In this document: in pieces, positions 1 to 8,929 of the stretch
Layout of the letters: each line of letters begins with the position of its first letter
Numbering within the stretch: the first letter of the stretch is position 1
Origin: Spirochaetales bacterium
GTDB lineage: Bacteria; Spirochaetota; Spirochaetia; DSM-27196; SLAA01
Direction: 5' to 3'
Length of the DNA: 32,021 nt
NCBI GenBank assembly: GCA_007127105.1
Contig: SLAA01000230.1
Location: 1 to 32,021 of the forward strand
Notes under the pieces: model-generated
Seen by the model: only the letters and a program-made list of their open reading frames with translations
Databases searched by the model: none
Told to the model about the DNA's origin: nothing
Translations under genes and position numbers: made by a program

Positions 1-224
1 CCGTCGTAATCAACCTCTTCAACCCCGTCGAATATCTCGGCCACCTCCTCCTCAGTATCAAAGGAAACATTCATGGCAATGAGAATGGATCGTTGTCGCC
101 GAATCTGCTGATTGAAGCGTACCTGCTCCACCGTCATGGCGTTCGCCGCAGCGAGCAGGGCAACGAAAATAAAGGCTACAACGAAGGTAAAGATCACCGT
201 GTAGCCGAAGCCTTGTTTGTTCAT
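1..224 (-). CDS. RnfG/NqrC-like electron-transport subunit, N-terminal part only
   Basis: The gene runs off the left edge; only about 74 N-terminal codons are visible. It starts at ATG 222-224 with a purine-rich AGGAGAGGTAG upstream. The protein begins MNKQGFGYTVIF, followed by one hydrophobic helix (about residues 8-28) and then a polar stretch with NQQIRRQRSIL. This is the usual N-terminus of NqrC and RnfG: a single membrane anchor before a periplasmic domain that carries covalently bound FMN. The FMN attachment motif would lie beyond the window. It begins 12 bases after the RnfD/NqrB stop, so the two are almost certainly co-transcribed, and further nqr/rnf subunits are expected to the left. 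The residues after the helix look slightly more NqrC-like than RnfG-like, so I leave the symbol open. Confidence 0.72.
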   Translation of the reverse strand, partial: MNKQGFGYTVIFTFVVAFIFVALLAAANAMTVEQVRFNQQIRRQRSILIAMNVSFDTEEEVAEIFDGVEEVDYD

Positions 225-236
225 AGTCTACCTCTC

Positions 237-1181
237 CTAGGCCTGCGCCGTGGCGTTTGAAGCTTTTTCCTTGGCGCGTCGCTTGAGACCGTTAAATATC
301 TCGTCTAGCAGCGAGGCAAAGGTGTTGCCGACCAGCAGGCCGAAACTGGTGCCTTCCGGAAAGTCGGCAAACGTACGTACCAGTACCGTGACCAGTCCAA
401 TGATTACGCCATAGACGAACTGAGAGTTGCTGTTCTTTGGGGCGCTCACCGGGTCGGTAACCATAAAGACCGTGACGTACATCAGGCTTCCTGACATGAG
501 TGCATACTGCGGCACAAGAGTGGTCGTAATGCCGGTATAATACATGAGCGCAGTGAAGCCGGCGGCACTGAGAATAGTGGAGAGCATGAGGCGCCAGTTT
601 GCGGTCTTGGTCACCAGAAGGTAAACTCCAGCCAGGAGTATAAGAAGCACCGAGGCCTCGCCCATGGAGCTCGCGTGAAACCCAAGGAACAGATCCGTCA
701 ATGCTGGAAGCTCGCCTTCGGCGAGCATTCCCATTGGGGTAGCGGCGCTCACGGCGTCGGCCGACATTGCTTCAGCCATTCCAGCCCCGAAACCACCTGG
801 TTCGGCCCAGCGGGTCATCATGATGCTGGGAAAGGATATCCAGATGAACATCCGGCCAGCAATTGCCGGGTTAAATATATTGCGGCCGAACCCGCCGTAT
901 ATACCTTTTGCTATCGCGACCGCAAAGACAATGCCGACCACGGCAGTCCAAAGCGGAACGGTAGCCGGAAGAGCCAGGACATAAATGCCACAGGTTACGA
1001 GTACGGCTTCACTGACCTTCTTGTTGCGAGTCTTCTCAATGATGTATTCAGTGAGAATGCCAGCTGCAAAAACAACCGCAGTAAGAAGCAAGACCCGTGG
1101 CCCATATTGATATATAGAGAAGAGAAAGAGGGGCGAGAGCGCGTAGAGTACTCTTCGCATTATTGGTTGTTTCTGAAACAC
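237..1181 (-). CDS. rnfD: RnfD/NqrB-family membrane subunit of a Na+/H+-coupled electron transport complex
   Basis: A polytopic inner-membrane protein of 314 residues with about nine hydrophobic segments. The GRNIFNPAIAGR segment (about residues 99-110) is the NPA signature of the RnfD/NqrB family. SAATPMG (residues 145-151) matches the site where FMN is joined to a threonine by a phosphoester bond, here T148. The length is close to RnfD (about 320-350) and shorter than NqrB (about 410), and the long NqrB N-terminal extension is missing, so I prefer RnfD; the family call is firmer than the choice between the two. The start is GTG 1179-1181, chosen because GAGGAGG lies about six bases upstream. 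The next gene (RnfG/NqrC-like) follows after 12 bases. No RnfC or NqrA lies directly upstream, so those subunits must be elsewhere. Confidence 0.87.
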   Translation of the reverse strand: MFQKQPIMRRVLYALSPLFLFSIYQYGPRVLLLTAVVFAAGILTEYIIEKTRNKKVSEAVLVTCGIYVLALPATVPLWTAVVGIVFAVAIAKGIYGGFGRNIFNPAIAGRMFIWISFPSIMMTRWAEPGGFGAGMAEAMSADAVSAATPMGMLAEGELPALTDLFLGFHASSMGEASVLLILLAGVYLLVTKTANWRLMLSTILSAAGFTALMYYTGITTTLVPQYALMSGSLMYVTVFMVTDPVSAPKNSNSQFVYGVIIGLVTVLVRTFADFPEGTSFGLLVGNTFASLLDEIFNGLKRRAKEKASNATAQA

Positions 1182-1492
1182 GATTCCTCCTCAATGTGGT
1201 TCTTAAACTTGTTTCATTTTATGGGGCATGGCTCTCGTGATGTATAGCTAGAGCTCCCGCGCACCAAAAGTAATATAGTGTGGTGGAAAAGTATAGTATT
1301 GGGTTCTTTCGAACTGTGTTGCCTACCGTTTTGTTTTTACTGCTGCTATTGTTACATTAAGAGAGTTGCTTCCACAAGACCGAACGAGCCTATGCGTAAC
1401 GATTTGTCACTACGACAGATTAACCAAACACGGGGGCTTTCATCGCACGTCTATTGAGCAGCACTACCCGCGATGCATCCAGAGGAGGATTT
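1182..1492. other. Intergenic region between two divergent genes
   Basis: This 311-base stretch separates the divergent starts of the RnfD/NqrB gene (minus) and the flavin-binding protein gene (plus). It is T-rich in the middle (1300-1360). It should hold both promoters, but I could not settle on a convincing -35/-10 pair on either strand. The only clear signals are the two Shine-Dalgarno sequences, one at each end. A reading frame on the plus strand from about 675 to 1247 crosses its left edge, but it is antisense to rnfD and looks non-coding. I see no tRNA, riboswitch or repeat here. Confidence 0.6.
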
Positions 1493-1933
1493 ATGGAAAT
1501 TAAACAGATGTTTGACAACTTGGAACGCATTCTCGAAAAGTCAAAGATTGCTGTGCTCAGCACCATTAGGGCGAATGGCCACCCGAGCATGCGTTGGATG
1601 ACACCGGCACTGTTACGAGGCCAGACAGGCTTTCTTTATGCGGTCAGTTCTTCGGAGTTTGCCTGGACGCAGTCCCTTGCAGAGAATCCTCAGGTGGAAT
1701 GGATGATTCAGACCGCACCACTCCAGGAAATCATGTATGTATCGGGGCGAATCCAGGTTATTGATAACCCGGCACTACAGGCAGATGTTCAGGAAGCAAT
1801 AGGTGGCTTCTTGGAGACCTTCTGGAAGAATATTCCGGACGAGTCCAGCTTGATTGTGCTGGAAACGGTTATCGAAGGCATGACGTATTTTCGACCCACT
1901 GCCGGGGAGAAGATCTCGGTGACGATATCGTAG
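1493..1933 (+). CDS. Pyridoxamine 5'-phosphate oxidase-like FMN-binding protein
   Basis: A small soluble protein of 146 residues with the split-barrel pattern of the PNPOx-like/general stress protein 26 group: an N-terminal helix, a strand around AVLSTIRANGHPSMRWM, then FLYAVSSSEF and a run of strands. The ANGHPSMRWMTP segment is the expected FMN phosphate-binding region. Members bind FMN or related cofactors, and many have no assigned substrate; I cannot name one here. The frame is open further upstream to a TTG at 1454, but ATG 1493 is the better start because GAGGAGG lies six bases before it. It has its own upstream region and is followed after 63 bases by pdhA, so it could be read into the pdh run, although nothing links its function to that complex. 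Confidence 0.75.
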   Translation: MEIKQMFDNLERILEKSKIAVLSTIRANGHPSMRWMTPALLRGQTGFLYAVSSSEFAWTQSLAENPQVEWMIQTAPLQEIMYVSGRIQVIDNPALQADVQEAIGGFLETFWKNIPDESSLIVLETVIEGMTYFRPTAGEKISVTIS

Positions 1934-1996
1934 TGTGACAATCTGAAGTTAGGTAACAAAGAACAGATAAGGATATGAGGAGAAGAGGTATTCTGA

Positions 1997-2971
1997 ATGG
2001 GAAAACTGGACGGATATAAGAAGGATCAACTGCTTGCAATGCTACGCGACATGCTGATCATACGCCGTTTCGAAGAAAAGGCGGCCCAGGCTTATGGTCT
2101 GAAAAAGATTGGCGGCTTCTGTCATCTGTACAACGGACAGGAGGGCGTGGTAGTTGGGGCGGTCGCGGCGCTTGATATGAAGAAGGACTACTTGTTGACA
2201 GCTTATCGAGACCACGGTCACGCCATTGCAACCGGCATGGATCCTAAGGTGATCATGGCGGAGCTGTTCGGCAAAGAGGCGGGTTGTTCACGGGGAAAAG
2301 GCGGCTCAATGCATATGTTTGATGTAGAGAAACACATGCTAGGTGGCAACGGTATTGTCGGCGGCCAGATCCCGGTAGCTACCGGAGTTGCGTTCATGCA
2401 GATGTACAAAAAGACCGGGGGCGTGACCCTTTGCTTTTTTGGAGACGGTGCTATTCACCAAGGCGCATTCCATGAGTCCGCAAACCTGGCATCAATCTGG
2501 AACTTACCGGTAATCTACATCGTGGAGAACAACCATTTTGGCATGGGAACCGCAGTCAAGAGGGTTTCGGCCGTTGAGGACTTTGACGTTAAAGCTAAGG
2601 GCTACAACATGACGGGAACTACGGTGAACGGCATGGATGTAATTGAAGTTCACAAGGCTATAAAAAAAGTCGCCGACACCGCCCGAAAGGATGGCCGACC
2701 CGCGCTACTGGACATTAAGACCTACAGGTACAAGGGGCACTCAATGAGTGATCCGGCCAAGTATCGAACAAAAGAGGAACTTGAGGAGTTCAAGCAACAG
2801 GATCCCATCCTTATGCTCAAGAAGGATCTCCTGGATGCAGAAATGATCACCGAGAAGAAGTTTGAGGAACTCGATAAAGAAGCCAAGGCTATTGCCAAGC
2901 AGGCTGAAGAGTTCGCCGAGGAAAGCCCGGAGCCGCCTCTTGAGTCGCGCTTCGAGGACATCTACGCCTGA
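1997..2971 (+). CDS. pdhA: Pyruvate dehydrogenase E1 component, alpha subunit
   Basis: A 324-residue E1 alpha subunit of a thiamine-diphosphate-dependent 2-oxoacid dehydrogenase. With E1 beta it decarboxylates pyruvate and passes the acetyl group to the lipoyl arm of E2. The thiamine diphosphate and Mg2+ motif runs from GDG (149-151) to NN (178-179). YRDHGHAI (70-77) and GKGGSMHMFD (100-109) are typical of the pyruvate-type alpha chain, and the YRYKGHSMSDPAKYR loop near residue 245 is the conserved regulatory loop. The short length and the neighbours argue for pyruvate rather than branched-chain acids, though acetoin dehydrogenase subunits look similar. Start ATG 1997 has AGGAGAAGAGG upstream. 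It is the first gene of the pdhA-pdhB-pdhC-lpd run, with pdhB beginning 14 bases after its stop. Confidence 0.93.
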   Translation: MGKLDGYKKDQLLAMLRDMLIIRRFEEKAAQAYGLKKIGGFCHLYNGQEGVVVGAVAALDMKKDYLLTAYRDHGHAIATGMDPKVIMAELFGKEAGCSRGKGGSMHMFDVEKHMLGGNGIVGGQIPVATGVAFMQMYKKTGGVTLCFFGDGAIHQGAFHESANLASIWNLPVIYIVENNHFGMGTAVKRVSAVEDFDVKAKGYNMTGTTVNGMDVIEVHKAIKKVADTARKDGRPALLDIKTYRYKGHSMSDPAKYRTKEELEEFKQQDPILMLKKDLLDAEMITEKKFEELDKEAKAIAKQAEEFAEESPEPPLESRFEDIYA

Positions 2972-2985
2972 GGGAGGGGACAACA

Positions 2986-3966
2986 ATGCCTGAATTAGCT
3001 ATGAGAGACGCCCTGCGGCAGGCGATGGACGAAGAAATGAGCCGCGACGACTCGGTTTTTGTACTGGGTGAGGAAGTAGGCGAGTACAACGGTGCATACA
3101 AAGTGACCCGTGGTTTGTTGGACAAGTACGGACAACCTCGAGTTATGGACACTCCTATTGCCGAGCTAGGCTTCACCGGTCTTGCGGTTGGGGCTGCCCT
3201 GGTTGGCTTGCGACCTGTGGTTGAATGGATGACTTACAACTTCTCGCTGCTGGCACTGGACCAAGTCGTGAATAACGCGGCAAAAATGAGGCATATGTCG
3301 GGTGGCCAACTGAAATGCCCCATTGTGTTTCGGGGGCCTAACGGTCCGGCAGAGTTTCTGTCGTCGCAGCATTCACAGGCTTTGCAAAGCCTGTATGCAC
3401 ATATCCCGGGACTCAAGGTGGTTGCACCGTCAAATCCTTACGACGCTAAAGGACTGCTTAAGAGTTCAATTCGTGACGACAACCCGGTTATGTTCTTAGA
3501 AAGTGAAATGACCTATGGGCTTACCGGCGAGGTTCCGGACGAAGAGTATCTTGTTCCTATAGGTGAGGCCTCGGTGGTACGGAAAGGAAGCGATGTTACG
3601 CTCATTTCCTATTCAAAACCCATGCTCATGCTGAATAAGGCGGCCGAAGAACTGGCCGAGCAAGGCATTGAGGCCGAGGTTATCGACCTGAGGACAATTA
3701 GACCCTTAGACGAGGCAACAATTTACGAGTCGGTGAAGAAGACTAACCGAGCGGTAGTGGTTGACGAGTCATGGCCTTTTGCGAGCGTTGGCTCCCATGT
3801 CTGCTGGTTAATCTCGCGTAATTGTTTTGACTATTTAGATGCGCCGGTCGAGTACGTGTGTTGTGAGGATGTGCCTATGCCATATAACCATAACATGGAA
3901 CTTGCGGTACAACCTTCGGTGGAGAAGATCGTACAGGCGGCCAAAGGCGTGAGCTACGCTGACTAG
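2986..3966 (+). CDS. pdhB: Pyruvate dehydrogenase E1 component, beta subunit
   Basis: A 326-residue E1 beta subunit, the usual length for the family. The N-terminal pyrimidine-binding domain contains LGEEVGEYNGAYKVTRGL (about 27-44) and the conserved DTPIAELGFTGLAVGAA (about 55-71), with the glutamate that activates thiamine diphosphate. The C-terminal transketolase-like domain carries EVIDLRTIRPLD (about 236-247) and VVVDESWPF. It pairs with the upstream E1 alpha into an alpha2beta2 tetramer. Start ATG 2986 follows a strong GAGGGAGGGG site. The 66 bases between its stop and pdhC contain only the pdhC ribosome site as a recognisable element. Confidence 0.93.
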   Translation: MPELAMRDALRQAMDEEMSRDDSVFVLGEEVGEYNGAYKVTRGLLDKYGQPRVMDTPIAELGFTGLAVGAALVGLRPVVEWMTYNFSLLALDQVVNNAAKMRHMSGGQLKCPIVFRGPNGPAEFLSSQHSQALQSLYAHIPGLKVVAPSNPYDAKGLLKSSIRDDNPVMFLESEMTYGLTGEVPDEEYLVPIGEASVVRKGSDVTLISYSKPMLMLNKAAEELAEQGIEAEVIDLRTIRPLDEATIYESVKKTNRAVVVDESWPFASVGSHVCWLISRNCFDYLDAPVEYVCCEDVPMPYNHNMELAVQPSVEKIVQAAKGVSYAD

Positions 3967-4032
3967 GCGCTCATGTGTGGGGCGGTCGGCGTTGAGACAT
4001 GTTTCGGTACGAAGATCAAATAGAGGTAAGCG

Positions 4033-5331
4033 ATGGCTGAAAAGATATTAATGACAGCACTCTCTCCAACCATGGAGGAGGGCACCATTGTCTCCTGGAG
4101 TAAAAAGGAAGGAGATGCAGTGGGGGCTGGCGATGTGCTGTGCGAGGTGGAAACCGACAAAGCCACCATGGATTACGAGGCCACCCAGGAGGGCACGCTT
4201 TTAAAAATCGTGCTTAAAGAGGGAAGCGGCGCAAAGGTTGGTGAGACTATTGGGATCATCGGTGAAGAGGGTGAGGACTATGGCGATCTCCTTAAGGAGA
4301 CTGCGCCCGCTGCGAAACCCAAGAAGTCCGAGGATTCCGGCGAGGGCTCACAGAAGGGCTCACAGAAGGACAAGGAGCCTGCTGACGACGACAAGTCGCA
4401 AAAGGAAACAAAGCAGGACGAGCCTCGAGCCGCTGCGGCCCCGAAACAAGCCGACGACGGAGGGCGGGTGAAGGCTTCTCCCCTGGCTCGGCGACTGGCC
4501 GAGGAGAAAGGTGTGGATCTCTCCCAGATCTCGGGCTCCGGTCCCGGGGGGCGGATAGTGAAGGACGACGTTGAGAACTACACTCCCTCGCGAGCGGCTG
4601 CATCCGGGGCTGCGGTTGGTGGTGTGGCTACCGCCGCTATGCCTGCTCAAGATCGTGAGTCACCGGTGTCCAGCCGGAGGGCAATTATTGCCAAGCGTCT
4701 GGCCGAAAGCAAGTTTGGGGCACCTCACTACTACCTCAAGAGTTCAATCAACATGAGCGAGGTCATCCGGGCCCGCAATGCCTTGAACAAGACCGTTCCA
4801 GAGAAGGTATCCTTTAATGCATTCCTCATGAAATTTGCCGCCGAGGCCATTAAACGCCACCCGGTCATTAACTCATCCTGGCAGGGAGACACCATCCGAG
4901 AGTTCGCCTCCATAGACATTGGGTTAGCCGTTGATGTAGGTGCCGGGCTTATCACGCCGATTGTGCGAAACTGTGGTGCTAAGGGAGTTAAGGATATAGA
5001 TGCCGAGCTGGTACAGCTTATTGACAAGGCTCGCAGTAACACGCTCAAGCCGGAAGAGTACACTGGCGCGACCTTCAGCATTAGTAATCTCGGTTCCTTT
5101 GGAGTAGACGAGTTCACTGCAATTATCAATCCGCCCGGATCCGCAATTCTTGCTGTGGGGCGTACCAAAAAAACACCGGTTGTGGACGAGCAAACTGACA
5201 GCATAACGGTACAGCCAATGATGACGGTAACTCTTTCCTGTGATCACCGCGTGATTGACGGTGCTGCAGGCGGGCGCTTCCTTCACGAGCTGAGTCTCAT
5301 GATGCAGGAGCCCTTTAGAGTGCTGTTTTAG
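4033..5331 (+). CDS. pdhC: Dihydrolipoamide acetyltransferase (E2) of pyruvate dehydrogenase
   Basis: A 432-residue E2 core protein. Residues 1-80 form a single lipoyl domain with the target lysine K43 in TDKATMDYE. Residues about 90-145 are a flexible charged linker with a short GSQK/GSQK duplication. Residues about 147-183 are the peripheral-subunit-binding domain that docks E1 or E3. The catalytic acetyltransferase domain fills the rest, ending with DHRVIDGAAGG, where H405 and D409 are the catalytic pair. The reaction transfers acetyl from dihydrolipoamide to CoA. Start ATG 4033 has AGAGGTAAG just upstream. The next gene is E3, 25 bases on, completing the complex. The GC-rich linker creates several long overlapping frames that I regard as spurious. 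Confidence 0.94.
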   Translation: MAEKILMTALSPTMEEGTIVSWSKKEGDAVGAGDVLCEVETDKATMDYEATQEGTLLKIVLKEGSGAKVGETIGIIGEEGEDYGDLLKETAPAAKPKKSEDSGEGSQKGSQKDKEPADDDKSQKETKQDEPRAAAAPKQADDGGRVKASPLARRLAEEKGVDLSQISGSGPGGRIVKDDVENYTPSRAAASGAAVGGVATAAMPAQDRESPVSSRRAIIAKRLAESKFGAPHYYLKSSINMSEVIRARNALNKTVPEKVSFNAFLMKFAAEAIKRHPVINSSWQGDTIREFASIDIGLAVDVGAGLITPIVRNCGAKGVKDIDAELVQLIDKARSNTLKPEEYTGATFSISNLGSFGVDEFTAIINPPGSAILAVGRTKKTPVVDEQTDSITVQPMMTVTLSCDHRVIDGAAGGRFLHELSLMMQEPFRVLF

Positions 5332-5356
5332 ATCGACAAGGCAAGGATGGAAACGA

Positions 5357-6745
5357 GTGAGCGAAAAGAGTTTTGATGTTGCGGTCATTGGAGCTGGGCC
5401 GGGGGGCTACGTTGCGGCAATTCGAGCCACCCAGCTAGGCCTCAAGGCCTGTGTAATTGAGCGGGATAAACCCGGCGGTGTGTGCTTGAACATTGGATGT
5501 ATTCCGTCCAAGGCGTTGATACATCAGGCCGAGGTTTTTCGTAACGCGCTTGAGTCAGAAGCCTTTGGAGTAAAGGTAGATGCTTCTGGACTTGACTACG
5601 GAAAGGTTTACAAGAAGTCACGTCAGGCGGCTGACAAGCTGTCCAAAGGCGTGCAGTTTCTTCTGAAGAAGAACTCCATTGAGTACATTGAGGGAGATGC
5701 CGAGCTAAAGGCTGCCGGTGAGATAAAGGTCGGCGATACCACGGTGAAGGCCAAGAATGTGCTCATTGCAACCGGCTCCCGTCCGCGTGAGCTCCCGGGT
5801 TTTGAGTTTGATGAAAAGCAGGTGCTGAGCTCAACAGGCGTACTCATGCTTGAGGATCTTCCAAAGAGCCTGGCCATTATGGGCGCCGGAGCTATAGGAA
5901 TGGAGTTTGCCCACGTGATGAACGCGTTTGGTGTTGAGGTCACTGTGGTGGAACTCATGGATTCCATTCTTCCAATTGAGGATGCCGAGGCTGTAGAGGT
6001 TCTGGCCAAGGACTTTAAGAAGCGTGGTATCAAGATGCTGACCGGAACCAAGGCCGGTGCGCTCAAGAAGAGCTCCTCTGGAGTTACCTTGAGTCTTGAG
6101 ACGAAGGACGGAAAGAAAGAGGAGCTGAAGGCCGAGAAGCTGCTTGTAGCGGTCGGCCGTGCGCCAAACAGCGAGAAGCTGGGACTGGAAAAGCTTGGTG
6201 TCAAGACCGAGAAAGGATTCATTGAGGTCGGAGACTACTATCAGACCAACGTGAAGGGTGTGTTTGCTATTGGTGATGTCATTGCAACACCGTTGCTTGC
6301 GCATGTTGCCTCCAAAGAGGGTGAGATTGCCGTGGAGTACATGGCGGGGCACAAAGGCCCAAAGAGGTTGAATCCTGACGACATTCCGTCTGCGGTATAC
6401 ACCGAGCCCGAAATTGGCAGCTTTGGTCCGACAGAGCAGAAACTCACCGAAAGGGGAGTGAAGTTTGAGAAGTCGGTGTTTCCCTATAGAGGGGCAGGTA
6501 AGTCAGTTGCTATTGAGGCGTCCGAGGGTTTGGTCAAGCTCCTGTATGCCGCCGACACCCATGAGATCCTGGCCGCACACGTAGCCGGTCGCAACGCAAC
6601 CGAACTGGTTCATGAGTTGTTGCTGGCTCGGCATGCAGAGCTCCTGCCAGAAGACATTGCTACCATGGTACATGCACACCCGACGCTCTCAGAGGCGGTG
6701 ATGGAGGCTGCTCGCGGAGCCGAAGGTTGGGCAATTCATGCATAG
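5357..6745 (+). CDS. lpd: Dihydrolipoamide dehydrogenase (E3)
   Basis: A 462-residue FAD flavoprotein that reoxidises dihydrolipoamide using NAD+. The FAD dinucleotide fold is GAGPGGYVAA (12-21). The redox disulfide is in CLNIGCIPSK with C43 and C48. The NAD fold is GAGAIGMEFA near residue 176. The FAD-binding ATG motif and FAIGDV (about 299-304) are present, and the C-terminal HAHPTLSE supplies the catalytic His441/Glu446 pair. The start is GTG 5357, with AAGGATGGA about six bases upstream. It is the last gene of the pdh set and directly precedes an AI-2E-family membrane protein. Because E3 is shared between complexes in many bacteria, it may also serve a 2-oxoglutarate or glycine-cleavage system elsewhere. 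Confidence 0.95.
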   Translation: MSEKSFDVAVIGAGPGGYVAAIRATQLGLKACVIERDKPGGVCLNIGCIPSKALIHQAEVFRNALESEAFGVKVDASGLDYGKVYKKSRQAADKLSKGVQFLLKKNSIEYIEGDAELKAAGEIKVGDTTVKAKNVLIATGSRPRELPGFEFDEKQVLSSTGVLMLEDLPKSLAIMGAGAIGMEFAHVMNAFGVEVTVVELMDSILPIEDAEAVEVLAKDFKKRGIKMLTGTKAGALKKSSSGVTLSLETKDGKKEELKAEKLLVAVGRAPNSEKLGLEKLGVKTEKGFIEVGDYYQTNVKGVFAIGDVIATPLLAHVASKEGEIAVEYMAGHKGPKRLNPDDIPSAVYTEPEIGSFGPTEQKLTERGVKFEKSVFPYRGAGKSVAIEASEGLVKLLYAADTHEILAAHVAGRNATELVHELLLARHAELLPEDIATMVHAHPTLSEAVMEAARGAEGWAIHA

Positions 6746-6786
6746 GGGTTTCCTACAGCCATGAATTTCTGCTAACCTGCGTTGTA

Positions 6787-7848
6787 GTGGACAACAGTAA
6801 AGTTAACACAGCACTGCTGCTAACCCTTGCGGTTGTTGCAGTCGGAAGCGTATTACGTTTGACGGGAGGAATTGTCCTCCCGTTCGTAATTGCCCTCATA
6901 CTCTATTTTGTACTCGCCCCGACCGTTAATGTCCTGGAAAAGTTGCACATCCCGCGCTTCGTTTCCATTCTCATTATCCTGGTCTTGGTGTTGTCGTTCG
7001 GATTCCTGGTTGGGTTGATCCTGTACTCGAGCATACAGGCGCTGCTGCGTGAGTTTCCCACCTACCAGATGCGGCTTATTGAAATACTGTCTGAAGCCAT
7101 AGCCCGCTTTGAGCTACCGCCAGATATTCTAGATCAGCTTGATCTCACACGAACCACCCGGGTGTATCTCATCTCGCTCTCCGGTAACTTCATGGCCTTT
7201 GCCGGGGCGCTTACCATTGTTCTGATCTATCTGCTCTTTCTGCTGCTGGAGAAGCCGTTTCTCCGGAACAAGGTGAGGATGGCGCTGAATGATCACACTA
7301 CCCGTAAAATAACCATTGTGGCACGCCACATCACCACCCAAATTGCACGCTACCTGCGCGTGAAGTTGCTCGTCAGTAGCATGACCGGTGTTATTGTGTA
7401 CACTGCTTTCAGCGTGATTGGGGTGGACTTCCCCTTTGTGTGGGCGGTGCTTACTATGCTGTTTAACTTCATACCCAGTATAGGCTCAATTATCATTACG
7501 GTACTGAGCATTACCTTCACCATTATTCAGTTTGCTCCCGACTACAACCCGGTCATAGCGGCCGCCCTCTCTATGGCCATTACTCAGTTTCTCATTGGTA
7601 ACGTGCTTGATCCTATGCTGTTGGGAGACAGGCTCAACCTCAGTCCAGTCGTAATACTGTTCTCGTTGCTATTCTGGGGATGGCTGTGGGGAATTATTGG
7701 AATGTTCCTGGCTGTTCCTTTGACTGTTGCGGTCAAGATTGCCCTCGAAAATATTCCCGGCTTTGAACCCATTGGAATACTGATGGGTACTGGAAATGTA
7801 AAAAAACCGCGGCGGATCTTCCGTCGACTAAAAGCCAAGAAAGAGTAG
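6787..7848 (+). CDS. AI-2E/PerM (YdiK)-family membrane transport protein
   Basis: A polytopic protein of about 353 residues with the family layout: paired N-terminal helices, a soluble insert (about residues 80-125), then a C-terminal block of helices with FNFIPSIGSII and the long GWLWGIIGMFLAVPLTVAVKI tail. Relatives include TqsA (autoinducer-2 export) and Na+/H+ antiporters; the substrate here is unknown. The start is uncertain. GTG 6787 gives VDNSKVNTALLL, a natural-looking N-terminus, but has no ribosome site. TTG 6727 overlaps the end of lpd and has GGAG seven bases upstream. It sits between lpd and trpS on the same strand and is probably read with them, without an evident functional tie. 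Confidence 0.83.
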   Translation: MDNSKVNTALLLTLAVVAVGSVLRLTGGIVLPFVIALILYFVLAPTVNVLEKLHIPRFVSILIILVLVLSFGFLVGLILYSSIQALLREFPTYQMRLIEILSEAIARFELPPDILDQLDLTRTTRVYLISLSGNFMAFAGALTIVLIYLLFLLLEKPFLRNKVRMALNDHTTRKITIVARHITTQIARYLRVKLLVSSMTGVIVYTAFSVIGVDFPFVWAVLTMLFNFIPSIGSIIITVLSITFTIIQFAPDYNPVIAAALSMAITQFLIGNVLDPMLLGDRLNLSPVVILFSLLFWGWLWGIIGMFLAVPLTVAVKIALENIPGFEPIGILMGTGNVKKPRRIFRRLKAKKE

Positions 7849-7858
7849 GCCTACACAA

Positions 7859-8929
7859 ATGGAAACAAAACGTATGTTGACCGGAGATCGTCCCACCGGT
7901 CGACTTCACCTGGGGCACTACGTCGGTTCAATTGCCAACCGTGTTCTGTTGCAGCACCAGTATGAGTGCTACTTCATAATTGCCGACCTTCACATGTTAA
8001 CCACGCGCCCTGGGAAGGAAGAAATTGAAAGCATTGCAGAGAACTCGCGTGAAATGGTGTTGGACTACCTTGCGTGTGGTATAGACCCCCAGAAGGCGGT
8101 CATTTATCTGCAGTCAGCGGTGCATGAAACCTACGAGCTGAATCTCATCTTTGAAATGCTGGTCTCGGTGCCCCGCCTCCAGCGTCTGCCGAGTCTGAAA
8201 GATATGGCACGTGCCGCGGATCTGAGCGAAATGCCTTTCGGCCTCTTGGGATACCCGGTTCTCCAGTCGGCCGACATTCTTGCTCCGCGCGCCCATATCG
8301 TTCCTGTTGGAAAGGACAACGAGGCTCACGTTGAGCTTACGCGGGAGATTGCGCGGCGTTTCAACCACTTGTACGAGGATGTGTTCCCGGTGCCGGATGT
8401 GCGTATTGGTTCTGTACCCACTCTCGTTGGAACCGACGGCTCGGCGAAAATGTCAAAGTCGCTCGGTAACACAATTCTACTCTCGGACGACGTAAAAACG
8501 GTGAACAAGAAGGTTGCAGGTATGTACACCGATCCAAATAGGATTCGTGCCGATGTTCCCGGTCGCACCGAAGGAAACCCGGTGTTTCTATACCACCATG
8601 CCTTTAATAGCAATAAGGCCGAAGTTGCCGAGCTCGAGGAACGGTACCGAAGCGGAACCGTGGGAGATGTTGAGGTTAAAGACAGGCTCGCATCCGCCCT
8701 GAATGCCTTCTTGGATCCAATCCGTGAGCGTCGCGCCGAGTTTGAGGCTCAGAGCGGGTTTGCCGACGAGGTGATCTACAACGGTACCCTGCGCATGCGG
8801 GAGGTGGCGGGTGAAACGCTGTCTGCGGCAAAGAAGGCAATGGGACTCACTGGTGCCTGGAATCGCATTAGTCGCAAAGCTGAACAAGCACGCAAGAAGC
8901 GGGAGAAAGACGCAGGTGCAAGCGCCTGA
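7859..8929 (+). CDS. trpS: Tryptophanyl-tRNA synthetase
   Basis: A class I aminoacyl-tRNA synthetase of 356 residues that charges tRNA-Trp using ATP. The HIGH signature appears as HLGH (17-20) after GDRPTGRL, which is typical of TrpRS, and the KMSKS loop is at residues 197-201. SADIL and GKDNEAHVELTR (about 151-162) belong to the tryptophan and ATP site; the common family form is GxDQxxHxELTR, and here the Q is replaced by N. Start ATG 7859 follows the upstream stop by ten bases. No T-box or trp attenuator is visible before it, and the tight spacing leaves no room for one. Its 3' end overlaps the start of the MutY-like gene by 14 bases. Confidence 0.94.
   Translation: METKRMLTGDRPTGRLHLGHYVGSIANRVLLQHQYECYFIIADLHMLTTRPGKEEIESIAENSREMVLDYLACGIDPQKAVIYLQSAVHETYELNLIFEMLVSVPRLQRLPSLKDMARAADLSEMPFGLLGYPVLQSADILAPRAHIVPVGKDNEAHVELTREIARRFNHLYEDVFPVPDVRIGSVPTLVGTDGSAKMSKSLGNTILLSDDVKTVNKKVAGMYTDPNRIRADVPGRTEGNPVFLYHHAFNSNKAEVAELEERYRSGTVGDVEVKDRLASALNAFLDPIRERRAEFEAQSGFADEVIYNGTLRMREVAGETLSAAKKAMGLTGAWNRISRKAEQARKKREKDAGASA

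Noticed and set aside
675-1247. 190-codon open frame on the plus strand
   Set aside because: It lies mostly antisense to rnfD, its translation has no membrane or domain pattern, and the rnfD frame has clear family motifs.
4238-4756. Several arginine- and serine-rich open frames on both strands in pdhC
   Set aside because: They are by-products of the GC-rich linker and binding-domain region of E2, whose own frame has unmistakable motifs.
5623-6352. Two long minus-strand frames (199 and 173 codons) within lpd
   Set aside because: Serine/phenylalanine-rich or shapeless translations with no domain pattern, antisense to a fully conserved enzyme.
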